From positions 1 to 40,392 of the forward strand of contig CAJUNX010000020.1 in NCBI GenBank assembly GCA_910587865.1: a stretch of DNA of 40,392 nt, in the 5' to 3' direction. This DNA comes from an uncultured Roseburia sp. (GTDB lineage: Bacteria > Bacillota > Clostridia > Lachnospirales > Lachnospiraceae). Numbering within the stretch: the first letter of the stretch is position 1; every line of letters begins with the position of its first letter. Position numbers and translations under genes: made by a program. The notes under the pieces were generated by a model. It was not told where the DNA came from and searched no databases. It worked only from the letters and a program-made list of their open reading frames with translations. Shown here in pieces: positions 32,269-40,392 of this stretch.

Positions 32269-34236
32269 ATGAAAATCAGAGCAAAAATGATTCTTTGTTT
32301 TTCTTCAATCTGTATCGGATGTATGATTCTTGCACTGCTGAGTGCGCTGGTGATGACGCGCGGCCGTTTTGCGGCGATGAACGATGCGCGCAACGGGATA
32401 TCTGCGGATTTTTATGCAGCGGAAATCCATGCGTGGCTGGAACAGAAGACCGCTTCCGTCGACTCTGCCGTCATTTATATGGAATCTGCGGCGAAGCCGG
32501 AGAAAGAGGCGGCTGTCGATTATCTCGGGGCGATGATTCAGAACACGGAAGGCGTTACCGACATTTTTGTGGCGTTTACGGACGGGACATTCTGGGACGG
32601 GAACGGCGCTGATTTCGGGGACGACTGGGATTACAGTACATATCCGTGGTATACCGGAGCGTTGGAGACAGAAGAAAAGATTTACTGTACTCCGTACATG
32701 GACGGCAGCGCCGGTCGTATGGTGATCCCTGTTTCCAGACAGTTTACCTGTATGGACGGCAGGCAGGGCGTGATCGGCATGAGTCTGGAGCTTGACACCA
32801 TGTTTGAAATCATAAACCGGCTGACGGATACTTCGGACGGGAGCTATGTGTTTCTGACGGATGATTCCGATATGATACTGCTTCATCCGAACAGCGGTTA
32901 TATGCCGTCAGCGTCCGGTATGACAGAGATGCCGGCGGAATATACGGCGGCGATCAGCAGCGGGAAGTCCGTTGCCGATTATGACGGAGTGAGACGATAT
33001 CTGAAATCGGTTCCGTGTATTGTGGGAAGCGTGGTCGTTGCCACACCGGTTTCGGTTTATAATGAAGCGACGAACCAGCTGATCGTGATTTTCGGGATCA
33101 CGATTCTGATTTCCGCTGTTGTGGCGGCAGTGATCGTGGCGATTTTCAGCAGCGGAATTACAAAACCCATTGTGGCGATGCAGCGCGAGATCACAGAACT
33201 GCGTGAACTGAGGCTTCAGATGCGGAAGAAAGCGGCAGTGCGCCCGCGCAGGGATGAAATGGGGGTTATGGATCAGGCGATCGAAAGTCTGCGTGTCCGT
33301 CTGAACCAGATCGTACAGCAGATGATCGAAGCGTCGGATACCCTGAAAGAACAGTTTGATACGGTACAGGGTGCGGTGCATAATTCCGTGCAGGATAATC
33401 GATCGGTGAAGGATACGATCAGTCAGATCGTACAGGCAATCGATGATGTCGCACAGCAGACACAGCAGGCAAACGAAAATCTGACAGACTTTGCCGAAGA
33501 GCTGTCAAGTGTTGCGACCCGGATGGAGCGCATGAATGAGATAGCGTCCGCGACAATCAGCCTGTGCGCTTCTGGTGTGAGTACGGTGGGAGTGCTGTCA
33601 GAACGAATCGAGAACAGCCGTGAACTGCAGAATATGACATATGAGATAGCGGACGGTCTCTCACAGAAATCCGTCTCCATTGACGGTATCAGCAAAACGA
33701 TCAGTGAGATAGCCGGCCAGACGTCTCTTCTGGCGTTAAACGCATCGATTGAAGCGGCGAGAGCAGGAGAGGCAGGACGCGGATTTGCGGTTGTTGCGGA
33801 GGAGATCGGGAACCTTGCCGCACAGACTGCTTCTGCGACAAACGATATCAATCAGATTATTACGGAGATTCAGAATGAGATTCAGAACGTCACTTCCCGG
33901 ATCGGACAGATCCAGACGACGACGACGGACTGCATGAGCGCCATGTCCGACACGGAGGGCGTGTTCCAAAGGATCAGTGAGGATATTTCCAGTATGGGAA
34001 GTGATATCAGTGAGCTGGAGAATGCGGTCGATACCTTAAACAGGAATAAGGATAACATCGTCGATAAGTTCTCCGGCATTTCCAGTGAGACGCAGGAGCT
34101 GACGGCATCCAGTCAGGAGGTTCGCGAGCGCGTGGAGAACCAGAGCATGGAGATCGGCCAGATCAGCGCTTCCATGGAAGAGCTGAACGAAGTGGTGAGA
34201 CGTCTGAATCAGATTATCGAAACATTTCATGTTTAA
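32269..34236 (+). CDS. methyl-accepting chemotaxis protein with dCache sensor
   Basis: The 655-residue receptor has a first helix (8-28), an extracellular dCache-type domain (35-265; STYPWYTGALETEEKIYCTP resembles the ligand pocket segment), a second helix (268-292) and HAMP. A long coiled-coil signalling domain follows, whose tip reads AGQTSLLALNASIEAARAGE then AGRGFAVVAEEIGNLA. It would bind a small molecule outside and signal through CheW/CheA. There is no C-terminal CheR-docking pentapeptide. GGGGGA lies before the ATG. It is monocistronic, with its own promoter and a terminator. It sits after the sugar-uptake operon, so it may detect the same nutrient. Confidence 0.95.
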   Translation: MKIRAKMILCFSSICIGCMILALLSALVMTRGRFAAMNDARNGISADFYAAEIHAWLEQKTASVDSAVIYMESAAKPEKEAAVDYLGAMIQNTEGVTDIFVAFTDGTFWDGNGADFGDDWDYSTYPWYTGALETEEKIYCTPYMDGSAGRMVIPVSRQFTCMDGRQGVIGMSLELDTMFEIINRLTDTSDGSYVFLTDDSDMILLHPNSGYMPSASGMTEMPAEYTAAISSGKSVADYDGVRRYLKSVPCIVGSVVVATPVSVYNEATNQLIVIFGITILISAVVAAVIVAIFSSGITKPIVAMQREITELRELRLQMRKKAAVRPRRDEMGVMDQAIESLRVRLNQIVQQMIEASDTLKEQFDTVQGAVHNSVQDNRSVKDTISQIVQAIDDVAQQTQQANENLTDFAEELSSVATRMERMNEIASATISLCASGVSTVGVLSERIENSRELQNMTYEIADGLSQKSVSIDGISKTISEIAGQTSLLALNASIEAARAGEAGRGFAVVAEEIGNLAAQTASATNDINQIITEIQNEIQNVTSRIGQIQTTTTDCMSAMSDTEGVFQRISEDISSMGSDISELENAVDTLNRNKDNIVDKFSGISSETQELTASSQEVRERVENQSMEIGQISASMEELNEVVRRLNQIIETFHV

Positions 34237-34296
34237 GAATCGAAGGGGCGTTCAAAAAGAAGAACAGTTCATGTGAGCTGTGATATAGGAGTGGGG

Positions 34297-34330
34297 GAAC
34301 CGTCTCTGCTGTCAGCAGAGGCGGTTCTTC
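34297..34330 (+). terminator. terminator of the chemoreceptor gene
   Basis: A 14-bp stem (GAACCGTCTCTGCT / AGCAGAGGCGGTTC, one G-T pair) with a GTC loop occurs ~60 bp after the stop and is followed by TTCGTTT. Confidence 0.8.
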
Positions 34331-34628
34331 GTTTGTACGTCTGCTGCGATGTCGCAACAGCTATTGCAGCAGATCCGCGATACGGATTACCAGGTCGCGG
34401 AGCATGCAGGAACGGATCTTTTCATGGAAAATGTACTGGCAGGTTTCCTTTTCCCGCTCAAATCCTTATTTACCATATCGTTCATATCAGAATGTAAGGG
34501 TGCAGCCAGTTCTGCCGGCTTTTTTATTGGTGGTTCTGACACTCCGGACTCCCGTTTCTGGATTGTCGTGCAGGATTGAAAAATTAAAGCATTCTTAAGA
34601 AAAAGCCCTATGTATTGTCCGACAAAAA
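34331..34628. other. gap between chemoreceptor and exporter
   Basis: This stretch has no gene I can support. A 76-codon ORF at 34349-34579 (MSQQLLQQIRDTDYQVAEH) has no ribosome binding site and no recognisable family. A short AGCC/GGCT hairpin followed by TTTTTT at about 34503-34526 could be a weak terminator. Confidence 0.4.
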
Positions 34629-34637
34629 TGGTAGAAT
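34629..34637 (+). promoter_or_regulatory. extended -10 promoter of the exporter operon
   Basis: TGGTAGAAT (34629-34637) is a good extended -10 element 48 bp before the first adaptor gene. No good -35 is visible at 16-18 bp. Confidence 0.5.
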
Positions 34638-34684
34638 ATCTGTATGAGTTTGTCTGCACAGGAGTTGGCTATGGAGGATAAAGG

Positions 34685-36136
34685 ATGAGTGGGAAGAAAG
34701 CAGCAGTGCTGGTGGGAGTACTTGCGGTCATCGCCGCAGCAGGAGGAGCCGGGTATTATTTCCGGAATGAGATAAAAGAGATGATTCCCTTTTTACAGGA
34801 CGGCAGTCCGGCGGATAAGGTATATGTGGAGAAGGTTTCACGCGTGATGAACCAGTATTCCGGCGTTTCCAACCGGTACAACGGCACGGTGGAGTCACAG
34901 GAGACATATGAGATTAATGTGGACTCGTCCAGGACGATCGGCAAGATCATGGTGGAGGAGGGAGATCTGGTGGAAGAGGGTCAGACGCTGGTTACATATG
35001 ACACCAGTGATCTGAAGATGCAGATTCAGCAGATCAATCTGGAGATCGAGAGTATCAACAACGATATCGATAATTATAACAAGCAGATTGATATGACGGC
35101 AAAGGAGGCCGAGAAGCTGCCGGTGGAAGAACGGTTTACGTATGAGACGGAGATCCAGTCGCTGCGCAATTCCATCTCTCAGAAGCAGTTTGACCTGGAG
35201 AGTAAGAAGTTGGAGATCTCAAAGAATCAGACCCAGATCAATAATTCCTCACTCGTGAGCAAGGTGTCGGGCGTGGTCAAAACGATCAATGAGAAGGGGA
35301 CGGATGAATACGGCAATGCAGCTCCGTTTATGACGATCCTTCAGACCGGGGATTACCGTATTGCCGGCAGTATCGATGAGCAGAATGTCTGGACGATTTC
35401 AGAGGGGCAGCAGGTGCTGATCCGCTCCCGTGTGGATTCTGAGAGGACCTGGGACGGAGTGATCACCCTGATCGATACGGAGAATCCGAGGCAGGGTGAT
35501 AACAATTACATGAGTTCGGACAGCGATACGCAGACGGCGTCCAAATATCCGTTTTACGTGGAGCTGGACTCCGTGGACGGCCTGATCCTGGGACAGCACG
35601 TCTATATTGAGCTGGATCTGGGACAGCAGGAGACAAAAGAGGGGCTCTGGCTGTACGGCTCGTATATCGTGCAGGATGACGGAGAACCGTATGTGTGGGC
35701 GGCAAATGACAAGGAGCGTCTCGAAAAACGCTATGTCACACTGGGCGAATACGATATGGAAAAGGATGAGTATGAGATCCTTTCCGGACTCACGGTCAGC
35801 GACTACATCACCTGGCCGATGCCGGGGCTTTATGAAGGCGTGGTGACCGTGACCAGCGAGGCGGAGGTGGATTATTCCTCGCCGCTGTACAACCAGGAGC
35901 CCAGGGAGATGGGGGACGATCTTTATGACGTGGATCCGGGGATGACGGACGACATGGGCGGAACCGAGTGGACGGACGACATGGGCGGAACCGAATGGAT
36001 GGACGACATGGGTGAAGGAGTCATGATGGATGACCCGGAAATGCCGGAGAATACGGATGCGTCCGACGGTGAGGAATCAGACGCGGACGCCGGTGTGATG
36101 CCCTTATCTGCGGGGGAAGCGGAGGTGGAGGAATGA
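34685..36136 (+). CDS. HlyD/MacA-type membrane fusion protein (first adaptor) with acidic tail
   Basis: The 483-residue adaptor has a membrane helix (7-25), the first half of a lipoyl-like domain (KIMVEEGDLVEEGQTLVTYD, about 80-105), a coiled-coil hairpin (110-190), and the second half with beta-barrel (about 195-320). The C-terminal tail (~415-483) is very acidic and Met-rich, with an 8-9-residue repeat DDMGGTEW present twice plus a partial DDMGEG copy. Adaptors of this family link an inner-membrane ABC permease to an exit route; Gram-positive versions act in the cell wall space. GGAGG lies 7 bp before ATG. Its stop overlaps the ATPase start (ATGA). Confidence 0.9.
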   Translation: MSGKKAAVLVGVLAVIAAAGGAGYYFRNEIKEMIPFLQDGSPADKVYVEKVSRVMNQYSGVSNRYNGTVESQETYEINVDSSRTIGKIMVEEGDLVEEGQTLVTYDTSDLKMQIQQINLEIESINNDIDNYNKQIDMTAKEAEKLPVEERFTYETEIQSLRNSISQKQFDLESKKLEISKNQTQINNSSLVSKVSGVVKTINEKGTDEYGNAAPFMTILQTGDYRIAGSIDEQNVWTISEGQQVLIRSRVDSERTWDGVITLIDTENPRQGDNNYMSSDSDTQTASKYPFYVELDSVDGLILGQHVYIELDLGQQETKEGLWLYGSYIVQDDGEPYVWAANDKERLEKRYVTLGEYDMEKDEYEILSGLTVSDYITWPMPGLYEGVVTVTSEAEVDYSSPLYNQEPREMGDDLYDVDPGMTDDMGGTEWTDDMGGTEWMDDMGEGVMMDDPEMPENTDASDGEESDADAGVMPLSAGEAEVEE

Positions 36137-36822
36137 TACTGAAGCTCGAGCACATCTATAAGGATTATCAGCAGGAAAAACTGGTTGTCCCGGTGTTAAA
36201 GGATGTTTCCCTGGCCGTGGAGGAAGGCGAATATGTGGCGATCATGGGGCCGTCGGGTTCCGGGAAAACGACGCTGATGAATATCATCGGATGCCTGGAT
36301 AAACCGACCAGCGGAGAATATGAACTGGCCGGGGAAAATGTCTCTAAAATGAAGGATAAGGAGCTTTCCGATCTGCGGTTAAAAAGCATCGGATTTGTCT
36401 TTCAGAGCTTTCATCTGATGCCGAGGGAGAGCGCAGCGGAGAATGTGGCGCTGCCGCTCAGCTATGCCGGAGTGCGCAAAAAGGAGAGAAAAGCACGCGC
36501 GACAAAAGCGCTCGAGCGGGTGGGGCTTGGGGACCGGGTGAGTTTCAAACCCACCCAGCTTTCCGGAGGACAGAAGCAGCGTGTCGCAATCGCCCGGGCG
36601 ATGGTAAATCAGCCTAAGATTCTGCTTGCCGACGAACCGACCGGAGCGCTTGACTCCAAATCCGGGGAACAGATCATGGAGCTGTTTCACAGCTTAAATG
36701 AGGAGGGCGTAACGGTTGTTATGATCACACATGATCCGAAGATTGCAGCGCGTGCGAAACGTGTGATCCATATCATAGACGGTGAGATTCATGAGTCCGC
36801 AGAAGGGGAGGCGTCGTCATGA
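36133..36822 (+). CDS. ABC transporter ATPase, MacB/LolD type
   Basis: The 229-residue ATPase has Walker A GPSGSGKTT (about 38-46), the Q-loop in GFVFQSFHLMPR, the signature LSGGQKQRVAIARAM, Walker B ILLADEPTGALDSKSG and the H-loop MITHDPK. This DEPTGALDS type powers MacB-like mechanotransmission transporters, not ordinary importers. It is translationally coupled to the genes on both sides (ATGA overlaps at 36133 and 36819). It most likely drives the permease at 38966-40219. Confidence 0.97.
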   Translation: MILKLEHIYKDYQQEKLVVPVLKDVSLAVEEGEYVAIMGPSGSGKTTLMNIIGCLDKPTSGEYELAGENVSKMKDKELSDLRLKSIGFVFQSFHLMPRESAAENVALPLSYAGVRKKERKARATKALERVGLGDRVSFKPTQLSGGQKQRVAIARAMVNQPKILLADEPTGALDSKSGEQIMELFHSLNEEGVTVVMITHDPKIAARAKRVIHIIDGEIHESAEGEASS

Positions 36823-38954
36823 AGGCAAAGAAAGTGATCGCGACAATTGTAGCGCTGACGGTTGTCATCGGCGGTACCGCAGGCGGGATTTATGGCTACA
36901 AGTCTTATCAGGATAAAAATCTCGTGTCGGAGGTTCAGCCCGTATCGAGTCTGAGCTGGGGCTACTGGGGAGATTCCGAGACGAGCTACGGCATGGTGAC
37001 AAATGATTCCTCACAGGAAATCTATCTGTCGGATTCAAAAACGATCAAAAAGATCTATGTGGAGGAAGGAGATCTGGTGGAGGAGGGAGATCCGCTGTTA
37101 GAATACGACACGGCGGAACTGCGCATTGAGATCGAGCGCAAGAAGCTGGATCTGAACACGACGGAGAATCAGCTTGCGATAGAAACATACAAATACGAAA
37201 AGCTGAAACAGGAAAAGCCGGTGGACAAGACGCCGCCGAAAATCGACACCTCAAAGCTGGAGGAACTGGAAAAACAGGATGAGGCGAATCTGAACAGGCC
37301 GGAACGTGACGTGAACGATCAGAGGATTTTTAATTATCTGACTGCAGGGTCTGAGCCGTATAATGTAACGTATGATGCGGACGGAACCGCGACATATCCC
37401 GAAGGAACAAAGGAGGATCCCTACAAATATTACTGCAACGCGAGGGCATATGCGGACGGAAGTTTTTTTAACTCGATCCGTCCGATGGGAGATGAGCCGG
37501 GGAAATATGTAGAGTTTTACGTGTGTCAGAAAGATGCGGACGGGAAGATGATTATTGCAGAGAGAACGGTGCCGGTCGAGACGGATCCGGGCACGGGCGG
37601 CGGTTTGGGAGGATCGGGTTCCGGCGGGGATCATTCCGGCTCCGAAGGAACCGCGACGCCAGGAGGAACCACCGGCGGGGATCATTCCGGCTCCGGAGGA
37701 ACCGCGACGCCTGAAGGAACCACCGGCGGGGATCATTCCGGCTCCGGAGGAACCGCGACGTCAGGAGGAACCACCGGCGGGGATCATTCCGGCTCCGGAG
37801 GAACCGCGACGTCAGGAGGAACCACCGGCACCGGGGGAATCACGACGACATCGGCCAGAAGCATTCGCGTTGCGACCGGAAGTACCCAGATGTTGGACAG
37901 TACTCAGACGACAGAGAGTACAGAGAATCCGTCTGATACGGAACAGCCGGGAGATACGGAGAATCCGTCTGATACGGAACAGCCGGGAGATACGGAGATA
38001 CCGGTGCCGCCGCCCGCGACGGTTACCGTCAGGGAGCCGCTGCTGGATAACAGCGTCAGCCCGAATACGGTGCGGCTGAACGGAAACAATCTCCCGGGAG
38101 AGTATGACGCATCGAGGATGTGGTATATTTTTACCGGGGAGGAATATATACCGGAGCAGTCGCTGGCGGATAAATACATGGATGATTTTATGGAAAACGC
38201 GACGGACTGGAAGGAGCCTAAGGGTTATACGGCAGAGGAACTCGCAAAAGAGCTGCTGGACACCGAAAACCGGCTGAAGACGCTGGACATCCAGAGACGT
38301 CAGCAGGTGCTGCAGCTGGAATCCATGCAGAAGACGGCATCGGACGGAATGGTGTACGCGGAGGTGTCCGGCGAGGTGAAAACCGTGGGGGATCCGGATG
38401 AATTTCAGGAGTCCGGAACGCCGTTTCTCGTGGTGACGGGGGATGCCGGCCTGTATGTGCGCGGTTCGATCAGCGAGCTGCTTTTGGATGACGTGGCGGT
38501 GGGGACCGTGGTGACGGCAAATTCCTGGGAGAGCGGCATGACATTTGAGGCAACGATCACGGAGATCTCGGATTATCCCTCCTCTGGAGGCAATTCCTGG
38601 GGCGACGGAAATCCGAATGTTTCCTATTACGGATATACGGCCTATATTGAGGACAGCTCCGCTCTGCGCAACGGGGAGTATGTAGATCTCTCCATCTCGA
38701 CGAATCAGACGGAGTCGGGCGGCCTTTATATCGATAAAGCGTATGTGCGTCAGGAAGACGGAAAGTCCTACTGCATGATCGCGGATGAAAATGACTGTCT
38801 GAAAAAGCAGTACGTTGTGACCGGAAAGACGATCTACGGTTCCGCGGTGGAGATCAAATCCGGGCTGACCGAGGAGGACCGCATCGCGTTTCCGTACGGG
38901 AAAAATGCGGTGGAGGGCGCGTCGGTCACAGAGCCGCAGAATATGTATTATTAA
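36819..38954 (+). CDS. second HlyD-type adaptor with a large repeat-bearing insertion
   Basis: The 711-residue protein begins with a helix (6-26) and a lipoyl-like half domain (KKIYVEEGDLVEEGDPLLEY, about 73-92), then the first coiled-coil helix (95-155). A ~320-residue insert follows, holding a possibly globular part (165-245; FNYLTAGSEPYNVTYDADG), four 17-residue Gly/Thr/Ser/His repeats (GGDHSGSGGTATSGGTT) and two 12-residue repeats (ENPSDTEQPGDT). The second coiled-coil helix (470-505) and the second lipoyl half/beta-barrel (GEVKTVGDPDEFQESGTPF and on) close the fold. Typical adaptors are 350-500 residues. The insert sits where the hairpin tip should be. ATG overlaps the ATPase stop. Confidence 0.88.
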   Translation: MKAKKVIATIVALTVVIGGTAGGIYGYKSYQDKNLVSEVQPVSSLSWGYWGDSETSYGMVTNDSSQEIYLSDSKTIKKIYVEEGDLVEEGDPLLEYDTAELRIEIERKKLDLNTTENQLAIETYKYEKLKQEKPVDKTPPKIDTSKLEELEKQDEANLNRPERDVNDQRIFNYLTAGSEPYNVTYDADGTATYPEGTKEDPYKYYCNARAYADGSFFNSIRPMGDEPGKYVEFYVCQKDADGKMIIAERTVPVETDPGTGGGLGGSGSGGDHSGSEGTATPGGTTGGDHSGSGGTATPEGTTGGDHSGSGGTATSGGTTGGDHSGSGGTATSGGTTGTGGITTTSARSIRVATGSTQMLDSTQTTESTENPSDTEQPGDTENPSDTEQPGDTEIPVPPPATVTVREPLLDNSVSPNTVRLNGNNLPGEYDASRMWYIFTGEEYIPEQSLADKYMDDFMENATDWKEPKGYTAEELAKELLDTENRLKTLDIQRRQQVLQLESMQKTASDGMVYAEVSGEVKTVGDPDEFQESGTPFLVVTGDAGLYVRGSISELLLDDVAVGTVVTANSWESGMTFEATITEISDYPSSGGNSWGDGNPNVSYYGYTAYIEDSSALRNGEYVDLSISTNQTESGGLYIDKAYVRQEDGKSYCMIADENDCLKKQYVVTGKTIYGSAVEIKSGLTEEDRIAFPYGKNAVEGASVTEPQNMYY
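37623..37826 (+). repeat. four tandem 51-bp repeats inside the second adaptor gene
   Basis: The units 37623-37673, 37674-37724, 37725-37775 and 37776-37826 differ at only a few positions and keep the reading frame, encoding GGDHSGSGGTATSGGTT with small variants (E for G, P for S). High identity between copies suggests recent duplication, so copy number probably varies between strains. Confidence 0.95.
37923..37994 (+). repeat. two tandem 36-bp repeats inside the second adaptor gene
   Basis: Two identical in-frame copies (37923-37958 and 37959-37994) encode ENPSDTEQPGDT twice. They form a Pro/Asp/Thr/Glu-rich, probably extended segment before the return coiled coil. Confidence 0.93.
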
Positions 38955-38965
38955 GGGGGAGCGCC

Positions 38966-40219
38966 ATGTTTGAAAATATAAGACTGTCTTTTCTGGGGAT
39001 CTGGTCACACAAGATGCGCTCTTTCCTCACCATGCTTGGGATTATTATCGGAATTGCCGCGATTATCGCGATTGTTTCGACCATTCGTGGAACTAACGAA
39101 CAGATCAAGCAGAATCTGGTGGGTTCCGGAGAGAATACGGTGGAAGTATCGCTGTATCAGGGAGAGTGGGAGTATGAGATGTCCTACAACGGGATTCCGA
39201 ACGGGGTTCCGCTTGTCGCGGACGAGGTGGTTGCGCAGATCCGGGACATCCCGCATGTGCAGAATGTCTCGCGCTACTTAAGCAGACAGGACTACAGCGG
39301 AGTGTATCATCTGAACACAAGCCTTTCTGGGGGATATGTGAGGGGCATTGATGCGGACTATTTTGACACCTGCAATTATATCATGAAGTCGGGAAGAGGG
39401 TTTACGGCGGATGATTTTACAAAATACCGGAAGGTCGCGATTCTGGATGTGGATTCCGCAGATGCACTCTTTCAGGGGGAGGATCCGATCGGAAACACGA
39501 TTGAGATTCAGCAGGAGCCGTTTGTCGTGATCGGGATCGTCACAAAAGCGAAGGTGTTTGAACCGGTGATCAATTCGATTGAGGATTACTATACCTATGC
39601 ACAGCGCTCGGCGGGATCGGTCTATATCCCGAAGACGGCCTGGCCGATCATCTATCAGTATGACGAGCCGGAAAATGTGGTGATCCGGGTAGAGAGTACA
39701 GATTTTATGACCGCGGCGGGGAAAGAATGCGCCGATCTCTTAAACGGTTATTTAAGTCCGCAGGATGAGACGATCCAGTACCGGGCAAAGGATCTGCTGG
39801 AGCAGGCGCAGCAGATCCAGGAACTGAGCAGCTCCACCAATACGATGCTGATCTGGATCGCCGGGATCTCGCTGATCGTCGGCGGAATCGGCGTTATGAA
39901 TATCATGCTGGTATCCGTGACCGAGCGAACGCAGGAGATTGGGTTAAAAAAGGCGATCGGTGCGCGTAAATCCAGGATTTTAGGGCAGTTTCTGACAGAG
40001 GCGGCCGTGCTTACGAGCCTTGGAGGACTGATCGGGGTGATCGTCGGGATTATTTTAGCGCAGATTATCTCCTATATCAGCACGACGCCCGTCTCGATCA
40101 GCGTCCCGGCAGCAGTCGGCGCGGTGGCGTTTTCCATGGTGATCGGGATTGTGTTCGGCGTGTTTCCGTCTTATAAGGCGGCGAACCTGAATCCGATTGA
40201 TGCACTGCGGCATGAGTAG
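38966..40219 (+). CDS. MacB-like ABC transporter permease (FtsX domain)
   Basis: The 417-residue permease has one N-terminal helix (18-40; RSFLTMLGIIIGIAAIIAIV), a large extracellular MacB-PCD domain (45-285) and three C-terminal helices (about 290-312, 340-370, 378-400). The coupling region VTERTQEIGLKKAIGARKS follows the second helix, as in the MacB/FtsX superfamily. It closes with NPIDALRHE, a classic end for the family. AAGGGGGAG is well placed before ATG. It is the last gene of the exporter operon. Substrate could be a peptide, antibiotic, lipid or cell-wall compound; this cannot be read from the sequence. Confidence 0.95.
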   Translation: MFENIRLSFLGIWSHKMRSFLTMLGIIIGIAAIIAIVSTIRGTNEQIKQNLVGSGENTVEVSLYQGEWEYEMSYNGIPNGVPLVADEVVAQIRDIPHVQNVSRYLSRQDYSGVYHLNTSLSGGYVRGIDADYFDTCNYIMKSGRGFTADDFTKYRKVAILDVDSADALFQGEDPIGNTIEIQQEPFVVIGIVTKAKVFEPVINSIEDYYTYAQRSAGSVYIPKTAWPIIYQYDEPENVVIRVESTDFMTAAGKECADLLNGYLSPQDETIQYRAKDLLEQAQQIQELSSSTNTMLIWIAGISLIVGGIGVMNIMLVSVTERTQEIGLKKAIGARKSRILGQFLTEAAVLTSLGGLIGVIVGIILAQIISYISTTPVSISVPAAVGAVAFSMVIGIVFGVFPSYKAANLNPIDALRHE

Positions 40220-40221
40220 GC

Positions 40222-40392
40222 GCAGCATGAAGGAACAAAGCAGAGCGTAAACGAAGCCGGCAGGCGTGCGGCATGAAGGAACAAGGCAGAGCGTAAACGA
40301 AGCCGGCAGGCGTGCGGCATGAAGGAACAAGGCAGAACGTAAACGAAGCCGGCAGGCGTGCGGCATGAAGGAACAAGGCAGAGCGTAAACGA
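40222..40392 (+). repeat. 46-bp tandem repeats running off the right edge
   Basis: Copies at 40222-40267, 40268-40313, 40314-40359 and a partial copy at 40360-40392 share GCGGCATGAAGGAACAAGGC followed by AGAGCGTAAACG and AAGCCGGCAGGCGT. There are no spacers, so it is not a CRISPR array. A decayed version (GCGGCATGAGTAGG) is seen in the last codons of the permease gene at 40207, so the array may have arisen from the gene's 3' end. Confidence 0.95.

Noticed and set aside
34349..34579. 76-codon ORF between chemoreceptor and exporter
   Set aside because: No ribosome binding site, no recognisable motif, and it spans a terminator-like hairpin with a T-run.
37623..37826. Regular repeats that might be a CRISPR array
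   Set aside because: The units are contiguous, lack spacers and are in-frame coding sequence. The 46-bp repeats at 40222 also lack spacers.
37812..39008. Long minus-strand ORF (398 codons) opposite the second adaptor
   Set aside because: It is a mirror frame of a GC-rich gene, rich in Arg/His/Ile, with no domain and no ribosome binding site.

Overview
The window looks like a chromosome segment from an anaerobic Firmicute of class Clostridia, most likely a Lachnospiraceae-type gut bacterium. The evidence is the SCIFF peptide/maturase pair (scfA, scfB) with its TIGR04086-type membrane neighbour, a fused SecDF, MutS2, a YhaM exonuclease, a ferredoxin-containing aldo/keto reductase and Gram-positive-style ribosome binding sites. 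I cannot name the genus from sequence alone. Most of the window is moderately GC-rich. The first ~2.9 kb is visibly AT-richer and looks acquired.

Layout. (1) 1-2.96 kb: end of a lantibiotic-immunity-type ABC transporter (ATPase tail plus two permeases), a large inverted repeat, a GNAT acetyltransferase lacking an obvious normal start, and an IS256-family transposase fragment with a nonsense codon. These abut the 3' end of rlmD, which itself carries an apparent frameshift and a broken-off C-terminal extension: a scar of mobile-element traffic. (2) 2.96-6.9 kb, minus strand: rlmD, yhaM and a membrane-anchored HtrA-like protein whose catalytic residues look absent. (3) 7.1-11.7 kb: mutS2 and an OmpR/HAMP-kinase two-component system. 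(4) 11.7-15.5 kb: a hemolysin-III family membrane protein, a decayed small ORF ending in a very long hairpin, an aldo/keto reductase with a divergent MerR regulator and a textbook MerR promoter between them, and an aldose-1-epimerase-like gene. (5) 15.5-20.5 kb: TIGR04086 membrane protein, scfA, scfB, secDF and two small membrane-protein genes. (6) 20.6-23.9 kb: glyA with its own promoter and terminator, a DUF2200 gene and a glycerate kinase. (7) 24-32.1 kb: a sugar-uptake locus, with a YesM-type sensor kinase and YesN-type AraC response regulator upstream of a lipoprotein solute-binding protein, two MalF/MalG-type permeases and an FAD oxidoreductase. (8) 32.3-34.2 kb: a chemoreceptor. (9) 34.7-40.2 kb: a four-gene exporter operon (adaptor, ATPase, second adaptor, MacB-like permease).

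How the genes work together. In region 7 the kinase probably senses a ligand outside the cell and YesN then turns on the transporter. No ATPase is encoded with it, so a shared MsmX-type ATPase presumably energises uptake. In region 9 two different HlyD-type adaptors serve one ATPase/permease pair. The second adaptor has a long insertion with tandem repeats at the place where the coiled-coil hairpin tip should be. I consider this the most unusual gene set here. Other things to look at: the HtrA-like pseudoprotease, the rlmD/IS scar, a multi-hairpin element before the FAD oxidoreductase, 23-bp repeats between yesN and the sugar-binding gene, and 46-bp tandem repeats that run off the right end of the window.
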